Below are positions 38,818 to 49,498 of a stretch of DNA of 64,000 bases, one piece after another (the first letter of the stretch is position 1; each line of letters begins with the position of its first letter). The notes below the pieces were generated by a model. It saw nothing but the letters and a program-made list of their open reading frames with translations, made no database searches and was not told the origin of the DNA. The position numbers and the translations under genes were made by a program. The stretch lies in the NCBI RefSeq assembly GCF_020085105.1, contig NC_058063.1, positions 23,399,012 to 23,463,011 on the forward strand, written 5' to 3'. This DNA is from Siniperca chuatsi. Its lineage: Eukaryota > Chordata > Actinopteri > Centrarchiformes > Sinipercidae.

Positions 38818-41316
38818 CAGGAACATCTCGTGGAGAGCAGTTCGTCCAGCAGCCCTGAAGCTGCTCTGGAGGCTCGTGGCGGCCGGACTCTAACACACTT
38901 CATGTCGCTTTTTCACCTGTCTGTAAATACACTTCAGCACATTCAAATGCCAGCTGACAGAGTGAGTCTCGGATGAGCGACACAGCAGAGAGGCTCCGGC
39001 AGCTTTCTGACTGTCGAACTAATTTATTTACTCACCTTCCAGACAAAACACCGGGTCGAAGCAGCAGACAGACCGCACAGAAAAACGCAAACTTTGGGTC
39101 AAACATCGTGCGTCCGTCTCCGTCGGTTCCTGGATGTCCGTCTGTTCCTGGATGTCTCCAGAGTTCCTGCCCACTGACTGCACGCGCCCCGCGGGAGCGC
39201 GCACAGCTGAAGCGAAAGTCACCAGACGTGATTTGGGGCCGAGTGCTGTTTAGACAACAGAATCTTCTCTGTGGGGTTCATCAGTGATGATAACTGACCT
39301 GAAGTCTGTAGTTTTTGAACGGTCAGAGTCATGTTTTATTAGACTCAGCAGAAGAAGCCTTTCCTTGATACAGTTGGTCTGAAATGTTCGAGGTTTCTTT
39401 GATTAATCTCTCAATGTTTCTGATGTAACTCTTTGGTGTTTAGATGTGTTGTTAAGCTTCTCAGACAGTTATACTAGTGTTATTCTCAAATGAGCTTTTT
39501 ATGAAAATGAATGTCGGGTTTAGATTCACTGTCAAAGTCTGTGCTGATGAAATCATTTGGTTCCTGTCAGTTTGATGAAGTGTTGTGTTATGTTTATTTT
39601 AAGGAAGGAGAGGAAGACTGCAGCAGCCAGGCCAGGTGACTCCCCCCATCGGGCTCCTGAGGGCGAGGCCTGCAGTTTGTCCCTGATGTAAAGTGTCTTA
39701 GTCAGTACCCCAAACCTGAAGTAAAGAACTGCAGTTTGCCTTATGTCCTCTTTTTCTTATTGTCTGTACCCTTCAGAGCTACAGAACTCATTACCACATC
39801 TTCCCCCAAACTGCCAGCTTTTATGCTCAGTAGGTCATACTGCACAGAGTGACAGAATAGTTCATTCTGTTCCCACCCCCTTACTCTCTAACTTCACGTT
39901 CCCTTGAACATGTATGTATTGTACATACTGTACAACCACACAGGGGGGTGTAATTGTTGGGGGGGTGTTTGTGCCCTCTTGGATGCCCCTATGGTAGATA
40001 AAACAGGACCTCCAGGGTCCCTTCAGTGGAGAAAACACATGCAGTGCCTTTGGAACCATAAATGCATCATGACTTTCTGGCGCCCCGCCCTCTCCTCCGC
40101 TGGTGCCCTCTTTACTTTTTCTGCCCCCGCCCCTCAGCCTGAGTCCGCCACTGCTGCTAGAAATGCTTCTTCCCACAGGGATCAATAAAGTATTTCTGAT
40201 TCTGATTCTGACAAACAATTACACTGTAAAGAGTAATGCTGCCCACTGTTAATGAATGTCTGATAGCGTCACTCTGCGAGGGGCATGCAGTTCTCTGCAG
40301 GGAGGCAGAACTCAACATAAAACACTCCATTTAAAACACGCAGCTGATCTGGGTTTAGTACAGAAAAATCAGTCAATAAGAATCAAAGATTTGTGGTTTA
40401 AGACCAGTAAACCGAACCTGCACCGTGTATGCGACGTTTCTCATCACATCAGCCTCACTTCAGGCTTAAGAGCAGCTTTTTCTGGGACTATCTGAGGGAG
40501 ATATGAGGTGGAGATGGATAAATAAGGTGGAAGAGCTCAGGTAACTTTATTAATCAGTAACCTGTGTTGCTTATTTACACGCAGGACTGTAAAATATTAT
40601 TCTGAGTTTATACACTTCAATCACTAATAAAGCAGCTGCTCTGAACAAAGTTACATGCAGGATATAAATAACTTTTCTATATCAGATCCCAAGATTATTT
40701 CCAGACGCATAACAGAGACACCAATGTGCATGTAAAGTTACCAGATGACAGACTTAATGCCTCCCTGTCTGCCTGATGTTGACCTCTGAGGGCTGATGGA
40801 TCTGCAGCTGATAAACTGTTTACACATGATTAGAAAGCACTTGATGAATATTGATATGTCTGGTTTTAGTGTATTAATAGTGTAAAAGTCCTTTTGTTAG
40901 GACTCTGTTGTTCTCTCAGCTGATGTCACTCTTTCTGGCAGCTCCACTTTCATTTCTTTAAGGAACATTTTATTCATTTTCTCTCTGTGTACAGAGCACC
41001 AATAGTAATGCAGATGTTGTCAGATATATGGATGAAGTCACAGTCCTTCACGTAGCAGCATTAACCCCCGAGCTGAACCTGCCAGGCAGACGATCCGTTC
41101 TTCAGATAGGTAGAACGTCATGCCTTCATGATGTTGAGCTATACTGTTAATAAAACTCATCACTGCGAGCAAAGTTATTCTGAAACTGATGGAGGAAGTG
41201 TTGTTTGCATTAACTACAAACAGATTAACTGGACAAACAACTGATCAGAAAACAGACCATAACTTCCTTTTCTTTTTCTTCATGCATTTGTTCATTTATT
41301 AATTTCCCATATTTGG
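38032..41316. other. Intergenic, no gene recognised
   Basis: Holds a TA microsatellite (38787-38813), a GC-rich patch near 39170-39240 and a retroelement 3' tail ('gggatcaataaagtatttct' then GATTCT repeats) at about 40170-40212. Frames of about 100 codons on both strands (38973, 39862, 39904) look random. Confidence 0.45.
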
Positions 41317-41324
41317 AGCATTTC

Positions 41325-41610
41325 AGGGTGCACGGTGGCAGAGCGGCTAAAGCTCCTGCCTCCCAATAAGGAGATCGTGGGTTCGTGGGATCGATTCCCG
41401 GACCAGACCAACATCACACAATCTCTCTGGGTGGAGTCTGCATGTCCTCCCCGTGTTACCGTGGGCTCTCTCCGGGTTCTCCGGCTTCCTCCCACCGTCC
41501 ATCTCTAAATTGCCCGTATTGAACACAAGACAGTTGTTTGAAAGACTGTCAGGGTGTAACGCCAAGGCCCAACTGGATGACCAGTCATGGTGAAAATGGA
41601 TGGATGGATC
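41325..41610 (+). mobile_element. V-SINE-type tRNA-derived SINE
   Basis: Starts with a tRNA-like head ('cacggtggcagagcggctaa', B-box-like 'ggttcgtgggatcgattccc'), followed by the conserved V-SINE core ('ggagtctgcatgtcctcccc', 'tccgggttctccggcttcct') and a GGAT-type tail. It is flanked by the 8-base direct repeat AGCATTTC (41317-41324 and 41611-41618), a target-site duplication. The ORF on the opposite strand is a shadow. Head-plus-core structure matches DANA/mermaid-like elements. Confidence 0.85.
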
Positions 41611-41618
41611 AGCATTTC

Positions 41619-42044
41619 TGGAAGATAGAAAGATTCCCATGTTTGTGCCCTGCGACAGTTGTTTGAAAAGACAATATAACTTCATCCCTCACTACTCATG
41701 ATATATATCCAGAAATAAATATATATATGAAATAATGGTTCCATGAATGATGGACTTCAGATTAATTGTTAGTCTGTATTTGGTTGTTATATTTGGAGGA
41801 CTTTATGGTGCCTTGGGGGCGCTGTGGTGGACTGGACTGGTGCAAGGCAGCGTGGGAAAGGAGGTCAATCAATCAATAATCCTCAGACTCAAAGAGTTTT
41901 TAGGGAGTCCCCAGTCAATAATGAACAGCCTGCCTCCTCAGGCTCCAACAGAACATACACTGAGAAACTTCAGTGTACTTTATAAGAAACACAAAGTCAG
42001 CAGGGAGTTCATGTATTCAGGTGCAGTGATGGCATCATGTTGCC
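41619..42044. other. No recognised feature
   Basis: Between the SINE and the start of the inverted FcR-like arm. A 115-codon plus-strand frame from 41747 has a hydrophobic start but no homology that I recognise and no splice support. Confidence 0.35.
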
Positions 42045-43916
42045 TGACGTGTAGTTCGATGGCGTGCAGTCGCTGCACTTTAGTTTCTTTCTGACCACAT
42101 TTCAGTGGTTAAAGCAGAGAGAAGCTGTCAGACTCGCAGGTCCAGAATCAGCTCCTGGTCACGTCCTCCCTGAACTGCTGTCACCTACAGGAAGATGCAG
42201 CTTTTAGTTTTAGATCATCACAATGAATCTCTGACAGCTTTGAATGAACATCTTGAATCTTTCTGGTGAAAAGAGAAACTTTCACTTTAAGGAAATCCGA
42301 ACAATGAACACACACCCAGAAGTGTTAGTTTAACTGTCAGTGAACGCATCATATTCATGTTATTTACATTCTGTGTCAGTTGTTTCTTTATTTTTCATCT
42401 CAGCGTCTTCATGTAGTTTTCTGTCTCTCCTCACTTCATGTTCTGGTTCAGAGCCTCGTTTTCAAACTGAATGTATCTGCTTTATTGCAGCTAAATGTTT
42501 GTCATGATAGTGTGTGGAGAGGAAACCACAGTCACAGAGGAAGGAGGAGGGATTTACTTGATGTGAACATGAACTGATCAAAGTGCAGATTTGATATAAC
42601 CGAGTGTCAGGATGGAGGAAACATCTCTACTGTGGCTGCTCTGTAAGTACACTCTAAAAACATCAGCGGAGAAAAAGACGAGATCAATGAGAAATCCATA
42701 GTTTGCTTTTCACCGCTTTCATGTTTTTGTTTGACTCAGAAATGCTCCTGTAACATAAACATACTTTTATCTGAAAGGTTGTGAAAATGTCTTTGCAAGA
42801 AGTTCTTAGTATGTTCTTTTTTTACATTTATGGGACTGTTGTTGTTTAACTTTGCTTTAAAAAACAATCAGCTTAATCCTCCTCCTCTCTGCATCAGTAT
42901 TTTCGACAGTAACACACACAGATGGTTGTGTGCGCTGCTCTCTGCTGTTTCAAATGTCTTGTTGTATCACAACCTCAAACCAACCTGAGTGTCGTTTCTC
43001 TTCAGTTCTGACCTCACTGCTGAGCTGCACAACAAACCAAGGTGAGTAGACTTCTTCTGTCAGCGTCTGAAACCTGATTGACTCTTTCTACAGACAAAAG
43101 TTAGTGTTTAGAGTCTGGAGAGGGTTATTGTGAGCAGTTTATCATTTAGAAGCCAAAGGCCTCATTTATCAAAACAAGTGTAGGAACCGTCTGAGGATTA
43201 GTATTTATCAAACATGCACATGAGCAACGATAAATCTCACCGGTTCTACATCCACCTGCTCGTACATGTTCATTCACGGGGATGTAAAAGATCATTATTG
43301 TTTTTTTAAACACCACATCTTCTTCCTGTAGCCTCTCTGACTGTGAGTCCCAGCAGCTCTCAGCTGTTTGAAGAAGAGTCTGTCTCTCTGAGCTGTGAGG
43401 AGGACGACAGCTCTGCTGGATGGACGCTGAGGAGGAACTCAACCAGAGAAACCAGGACTCAGTGTGGAGCTGGCTGGGGAAGATCAGCTGGTTCTTCCTG
43501 TAAGATCAGCCACATCGACCGATTGGACAGTGGAGTTTACTGGTGTGAGTCCAGAGAGGGAGCAACCAGTAACACCATCAACATCACTGTCACTGGTAAG
43601 CTCAGACTGTGGAGTTAGTATTGATGAAGCTGTGTGTAAATGGATGAAATGCTGTAGTTTGTCTCTGTGTTGAGGTGGACCAGTGATCCTGCAGAGTCCT
43701 GTCCTCCCTGTGATGGAGGGACATGATGTCACTCTGCACTGTAAAACAGAGACCCCTCCCTCCGACCTCACAGCTGCTTTCTATAAAGATGGCTCCCTCA
43801 TCAGCACTGAGCCTACAGGTCACATGACCATCCGCCATGTTTCCAAGTCTGATGAAGGCCTCTACAAGTGTCACATCAGCCGTCACGGAGAGTCTCCACC
43901 CAGCTGGATCTCTGTC
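42045..43916 (+). repeat. Inverted paralogous arm (partner 28590-30396)
   Basis: From 'tgacgtgtagttcgatggcg' at 42045 through the end of Ig2, this plus-strand sequence matches the minus strand of unit B from 30396 down to 28590 (and, less completely, unit A), including introns and upstream region. Homology ends at Ig2, where unit B turns into the 159-base segment and this locus continues with a normal donor. Confidence 0.88.
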
Positions 43917-46900
43917 ACAGGTGAGGAGGTTCCCTTTGATTTCAGGACTTATTTCATCCAGAGATTCACCTGACCAGGTGGTATTCTCTCTACAGGTAAA
44001 CCGACAACCACAGGCCCCCCCACATCTGCAGCCCCGCCCCCTGCCTCATCCCCCCTCCAGCTTGTGTTCAGACTGGTCTGCCACCTGGTGGTGTTCTGTC
44101 CGTACTGCATCTCCACTGTCCTCATGGTGTCTTTATATCAACACAGGCCCACAGGTAACACTCTGAATCATTCACTGACCTTACAGACACTCATCAATCA
44201 ATCAATGAAGAAAGTATTTCACAATATCTTTGACTATCAGCTACAGTTATTCAGTGTTGATTGTTGTTATTTACAATAGATGACTTATGCTGCGGGGGGG
44301 AAGGAGCCTGAGCTTGTGCGGGAGGTTGAGCGTTACCGGCTAGATATAGTCGGCCTCGCCTCCACGCACAGCCTGGGCTCTGGAACCCGTCTCCTCGAGA
44401 GGGGCTGGACGCTCCATTTCTCTGGCGTTGCCGGCGGGGAGAGGCGGCGGGCTGGTGTGTGCCTGCTCATAGCCCCACAGCTCAGCCGCCACGTGTTGGA
44501 GTTTACCCCAGTGAACGAGAGGGTCGCGTCCCTCCGCCTACGGGTGGGGACAGGTCTCTCACTGTTGTGGCGGCTCACGGGCCGAACAGCAGTGCAGAGT
44601 ACCAGGCCTTCTTGGAGTCCCTGGGAGGGGTACTAGACAGTGCACCGCCCGGGACTCCGTTGTTCTACTGGGGACTTCAACGCCCACGTGGGCAACGACA
44701 GTGACACCTGGAGAGGGGTAATCGGAAGGAACGGCCCCCTGATCTGAACCGAGCGGTGTTCAGTTGTTGGACTTCTGTGCTAGTTACAGTTTGTCCATAA
44801 CTAACACCATGTTCAAGCACAAGGGTGTCCATCAGTGCACGTGGCACCAGGATCACTTTTAGGCGGAGGTCGATGATCGACTTTGTTGTCGTATCATCTG
44901 ACTCTCCGCCGCGTGTCTTGGACACTCGGGTGAAGAGAGGGGCGGAGCTGTCAACCGATCACCACCTGGTGGTGAGTTGGATCCGCTGGCGGGGAGGAAG
45001 CCGGACAGACTTGGCAGGCCCAAGCGTATCGTGAGGGTCTGCTGGGAACGTCTGGCGGAGCCCTCTGTCAGCAGGGTCTACAACTCACACCTCCGGAGAG
45101 CTTCTCCCAGATCCCGGGAGGTTGGGGACATTGAGTCCGAGTGGACCATGTTTTCCACCTCCATTGTCGATGCGGCGGCTCGTAGCTGTGGTCGCAAGGT
45201 TTCTGGTGCCTGTCGCGCGGCAATCCCCGAACCCGGTGGTGGACGCCGGAAGTAAGGGATGCCGCCAGGCTGAAGAAGGAGTCCTATCGGGCCTTGTTGG
45301 CTCGTGGGACTCCCGAGGCAGCTGACGGGTACCGGCAGGCTAAGCGTGCTGCAGCCCGTGGCGGTCGCAGAGGCAAAAACTCAGGACTGGGAGAGGTTCG
45401 GAGAGGCCATGGAGGAGGACTATCGGTCGGTCTCAAAGAAATTCTGGCAAACCGTCCGACGGCTCAGGAGGGGGAAGCAGTGCTTCACCAACACCTTGTA
45501 CGGTGCGGGGTGGAGAGCTGTTGACCTCGACTGGGGATGTTGTCGGACGGTGGAAGGAATACTTTGAGGATCTCCTCAATCCCGCTGTCACGTCTTCCGA
45601 AGAGGAAGCGGAGGCTGGGGACCCGGAGGCGGACTCATCCATCACCCTGGCCGAAGTCACTGAGGTTGTTGGCAAGCTCCTTGGTGGCAAGGCTTCGGGG
45701 TGGATGAGATCCGTCCTGAGTATCTTAAGTCTCTGGATGTTGTGGGACTGTCTTGGCTGACACGTCTCTGCAACATCGCGTGGCGTGTGTCTGGGACAGT
45801 GCCTCTGGACTGGCAGACCGGGGTGGTGGTCCCTCTGTATAAGAAGGGGACCGGAGGGTGTGTTCCAATCACAGAGGGATCACACTTCTCAGCCTCCCGG
45901 TAAGGTCTATTCCAGGGTACTGGAGAGGAGAATTCGTCCGATAGTCGAACCTCGGATTCAGGAGGAGCAGAGTGGTTTTCGCCCCGGTCGTGGAACACTG
46001 GACCAGCTCTATACTCTCCATCGGGTGCTCGAGGGTTCATGGGAGTTTGCCCAACCAGTCCACATGTGCTTTGTGGATCTGGAGAAGGCATTCGACCGTG
46101 CCCCCCGGGCGCTTTGTGGGGAGTGCTCTGGGAGTATGGGGTCCGGGGCCCTTTGCTAAGGGCTGTCCAGTCCCTGTATAACCGGAGCAGGAGCTGTGTT
46201 CGCATTGCCGGCAGTAAGTCAGACCTGTTCCCGGTGCATGTTGGACTCCGCCAGGGCTGCCCTTTGTCACCGGTTCTGTTCATAATTTATATGGACAGAA
46301 TTTCTAGGCGCAGTCAGGGGTCGGAGGGTGTCCGGTTTGGGAACCACAGGATCTCATCTCTGCTGTTTGCAGATGATGTCGTTCTGATGGCTTCTTCAAA
46401 CCGGGACCTGCAGCATGCACTGGGACGGTTTGCAGCCGAGTGCGAAGCAGCTGGGATGAGAATCAGCTCTTCCAAATCTGAGGCCATGGTTCTTGACCGG
46501 AAAAAGGTGGTTTGCTCTCTTCGCGTGGGTGGGGAGTCCTTGCCTCAAGTGGAGGAGTTTAAGTATCTCGGGTCTTGTTCACGAGTGAGGGACGGATGGA
46601 GCGTGAGATTGACAGGCGGATCGGTGCAGCGCCTGCAGTGATGCGGGCGCTGTATCGGACCGTTGTGGTGAAGAAGGAGCTGAGTCGAAAGACAAAGCTC
46701 TCGATTTATCGGTCATTCCCACGCTCCTGCCCTCACCTATGGTCATGAGCTTTGGGTAGTGACCGAAAGGACAAGATCGCGGATACAAGCGCCGAAATGG
46801 GCTTCCTCCGCCGAGTGGCTGGGCGCTCCCTTAGAGATAGGGTGAGGAGCTCAGTCACACGGGGAGCTCGAGTAGAGCCGCTGCTCCTCCACGCCGAGAG

Positions 46901-47367
46901 GAGCCAGCTGAGGTGGCTAGGGCATCTGATCCGGATGCCTCCTGGACGCCCCTCGGGAGGTGTTCTGGGCATGTCCCACTGGGAGGCGGCCCCGGGGAAG
47001 ACCCAGGACACGCTGGAGGGACTATGTCTCTCGGCTGGCCTGGGAACGCCTCGGGATCCCCCCGGAGGAGCTGGAGGAAGTGTCTGGGGCGAAGGAAGTC
47101 TGGGAGTCCCTGCTTAGACTGCTGCCCCCGCGACCCGGCCCCGGATAAGCGGAAGAAGATGGATGGATGGATGGATGGACTTATGCTGCTTTTGCCTCTT
47201 ACTAATTAATACTGTTTATAAAATGCATCTAAATTTTATGATTAACTCCTCTGACAGGAAATTAGCTACCCGTCTCCAAGGCAACAACACCACCCAGCCA
47301 AGCTGAGGAGAGATTGGCTGAGGACTTTGATGACATCGTAGCGGTCAGCACCGTGCATCACTTCTGA
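42612..47367 (+). CDS. FcR-like gene 4: two Ig domains and TM, stop codon at start of tail exon
   Basis: Exons: 42612-42642 ([10 protein letters not shown]), 43006-43041, 43332-43595 (Ig1), 43675-43920 (Ig2), 43996-44154 (Pro-rich stalk and TM, '[20 protein letters not shown]'), 47258-47367. All introns are phase 1. Ig1 and Ig2 cysteines are intact; sequons NST and NIT are in Ig1. In the last exon the expected frame reads Gly-Asn-stop (TAG at 47263-47265), then continues open as '[16 protein letters not shown]' to 'VSTVHHF' and a TGA at 47365. The product therefore ends just after the TM unless the stop is bypassed; a cryptic acceptor after TAG would shift the frame. A Rex3-like LINE fills the preceding intron. 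Possible tail-less receptor or young pseudogene. Confidence 0.75.
44294..47177 (+). mobile_element. Rex3/RTE LINE with 12-base target-site duplication
   Basis: About 2.9 kb insertion flanked by the perfect direct repeat GACTTATGCTGC (44282-44293 and 47178-47189). Endonuclease pieces are visible near 44280-45000 ('[15 protein letters not shown]', '[10 protein letters not shown]'), RT motifs as '[13 protein letters not shown]' (46068-46110), '[18 protein letters not shown]' (about 46246) and '[12 protein letters not shown]' (about 46360), and the conserved C-terminal '[19 protein letters not shown]'. The 3' end is a GGAT/GATG repeat, characteristic of Rex3. At least eight frame changes break the ORF, so it is inactive. 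It lies in the last intron of FcR-like gene 4 in the same orientation. Confidence 0.92.
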
Positions 47368-48145
47368 GCTGAACAGAGCAGAGACAGAGTTGACTGTTAC
47401 ATTAGTAAGATGGTGGTTATGATATAATTATGACTTAAACGTGATAACTTTACCAGCAGCTGAGCAGCAGAACTTATACAAGATGACATCAATGCTTTAA
47501 GTTTGAATTGTTGTTGTTTGTTTTAGTAGTTTAGTAGTAGTGCCTGATGTCTCTGCTGTGCTGGAGTCACTGCAGCGTAAATAAAGACCTGTTCACATTG
47601 TGATTCTATCTGTGTGTTTTCTAGAGATTAGTCAGATGGAAAGTGGTTTTACTTGTTTTGCTAACAGAGTGAAACATCCTCTGCCTGTCTTTTTGTGGTG
47701 TGTGGTCAGTGTTTCTACAGAAAACTAGGTCACCACAGCCTTCGTATAGTAACACACTCATCATACTGAGCCTCTAAACTCAGTGTGTGTCCTTAAATTA
47801 TTCACATTTCTGGGTCGTAAAACTGTTCTCACACAGTCACATTATGGGGGCATAGCAGTGATTACAGCACGATGCATTATGGGTAAAATGATGTCCAACT
47901 TGCTCCTGAGTTGTGACTTTAAACATTTTATAAATACCTGAGTGATTGAAACGTTCAGATTCTCTGATAACCAGTTAGTCATTTTATGAGACAGGTTCAT
48001 TTTAATGTTCTGCAGCTGGTTTGATTAAAAATATTTTTATTTTAGGCTCCATGTATTCTGAAATGTCTCAGTGTAGAAAAATCATCATCCTCTGTACACA
48101 CTCCTGTGAGTACTTTGGAGCCTGTGGCTCTGCATGAAAAATGAC
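47368..48145. other. 3' flank of FcR-like gene 4
   Basis: Contains the likely polyadenylation signal at 47580 and otherwise nothing recognised. Confidence 0.45.
47580..47585 (+). terminator. Polyadenylation signal AATAAA for FcR-like gene 4
   Basis: AATAAA followed within about 60 bases by T/G-rich sequence ('tgattctatctgtgtgtttt'), 213 bases beyond the final TGA. Confidence 0.55.
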
Positions 48146-48511
48146 TTAAAGGCCCAGTGTGTAACATTTAGCAGCAGCTACTGGCAGAAATGGAATATAA
48201 TATTTAGAAGTATGTTTTAATTTGTGTGTAATGGCATGAAAATAAGAATAATTTCATTACTTTCATTTTCATTACTTTAGAATAAGCCGGGTCCCATTCC
48301 ACGGAGGTTGTCATGTTTCTACAGTAGCCCAGAATGGACAAACCAAACACTGACTGCAGATAGGGCTGTTTGTGTTTTTTGCAAATTTTCGCGGCCACCG
48401 TAGTTTCTCCTACACGCTTGGAAGGGGAGGGTGAGGCGAGCGGTATTCAAATGGTTGCAAACTGCAATTTCACTGTTTGATACCACTAAATCCTCCAGAC
48501 TGCTCATTTAA
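48146..48511. mobile_element. TTAA-flanked MITE (piggyBac-like)
   Basis: Begins TTAAAGGCCCAGTGTGTAAC and ends TAAATCC...CATTTAA: imperfect terminal inverted repeats of about 25 bases, each bounded by TTAA. The interior ('gtttctacagtagcccagaa', 'accgtagtttctcctacacg') matches a nonautonomous element that I recognise as widespread in percomorph fish. No transposase. The piggyBac assignment rests on the TTAA flanks only. Confidence 0.7.
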
Positions 48512-48539
48512 AGGATCAAAATAGTTGCTTGTGTTCTCT

Positions 48540-48803
48540 ATGAGGCCAACTCTGTCCTGCACACCTGTCTCTCATTGTCATAATCCCCCATTGTATATTA
48601 GTCTCTGTTCCTCTGTTCATTTATGCCTGATCCTCATGTTTGGTACTATAAAATGTTATCTTTTGTTCATTGTATGTTACCTTGAATTCCTAGTGTTCTT
48701 ATAGATCTGTTAATTTTTATAATAAAACTACTTTCGAGTCAACCCTGTTTCCTGATTGTCTCTGGGCCTGGTTCTATTCTCCCTGTGTTCCCACCCATGA
48801 CAA
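48540..48803 (+). mobile_element. LTR-like 3' fragment, tentative
   Basis: Has an AATAAA ('aataaaactactttcgag') followed by about 75 bases of C/T-rich sequence ending 'cacccatgacaactg', the layout of an LTR R-U5 region in fish Ty3-like elements. No flanking duplication was identified. Confidence 0.3.
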
Positions 48804-48844
48804 CTGCAGCTTTTTTTGATTTCGCACATATTTTGCTTCAATTC

Positions 48845-49004
48845 ATTTAACAAGTTTCAACAGCAGATTTTCATTGACAAAATTATAAACAATTATTTAT
48901 TTTGGCCAGTCAATATCTTTAAGTTGTTAACCATCACACATACATTTAATTTAACAAGTTTCAACAGCAGATTTTCATTGACAAAAATTATAAACAATTA
49001 TCAG
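48845..49004 (+). repeat. Local duplication of a ~52-base segment
   Basis: 'ttaacaagtttcaacagcag' and the following bases to 'aaacaattat' occur at about 48848-48898 and 48952-49003, separated by about 53 bases. Confidence 0.85.
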
Positions 49005-49113
49005 TTAACAGATACTAACTCCAGAAAAAAATAACCTGTGCCAGCTAGTGGGCAAAGTTTCTAGGTGTGTTCATTGTTCATGAGGGAGTGATAAGTGTGT
49101 CCATCATTGTCTT

Positions 49114-49119
49114 TTTATT
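49114..49119 (-). terminator. Candidate polyadenylation signal of acox3
   Basis: AATAAA on the minus strand, 380 bases beyond the acox3 stop codon. Position is plausible; other signals may be used. Confidence 0.35.
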
Positions 49120-49498
49120 TGTTTTGTCTTGGACCAGGGTTCAATGGTTCTTGAGTTCAACTAGACTACTGAAGTGTACAGGTTTTGGAGAATTCTAAGG
49201 ACTCTGATTTAGATTATGTCCAGGATTGTGTCCAAAATCACGTATTAACTATATAAAAACACTTGATAGGGTACTCTGTATGTAAGACTTTGGACCCTAA
49301 GAATAATCATCATTTTGTGCCTTAACTGGCAGGTGCGGTGTTGCACTATGGGGGTTTTTTGTGGCAAAAAGTAGTGTACATATGGACATTACATTTTAAA
49401 TTACATAGTTGGAACTTTTTGAGGGCACACAAATTGTACATGTTGAATTTGGACACTCCAGATGCATGTCCAGGGCTGTAGTTGAGTGTGTCTGGGTA

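Noticed and set aside
38973..39287. 104-codon plus-strand frame considered as a signal or hypothetical gene
   Set aside because: GC-rich patch, no conserved motif, and not a suitable missing exon for V-set gene 4.
41347..41685. 112-codon minus-strand frame and a tRNA-like sequence
   Set aside because: Antisense shadow and tRNA-derived head of the V-SINE; not a functional tRNA or gene.
45657..46283. 208-codon minus-strand frame
   Set aside because: Antisense of the Rex3-like LINE, whose RT motifs lie on the plus strand.
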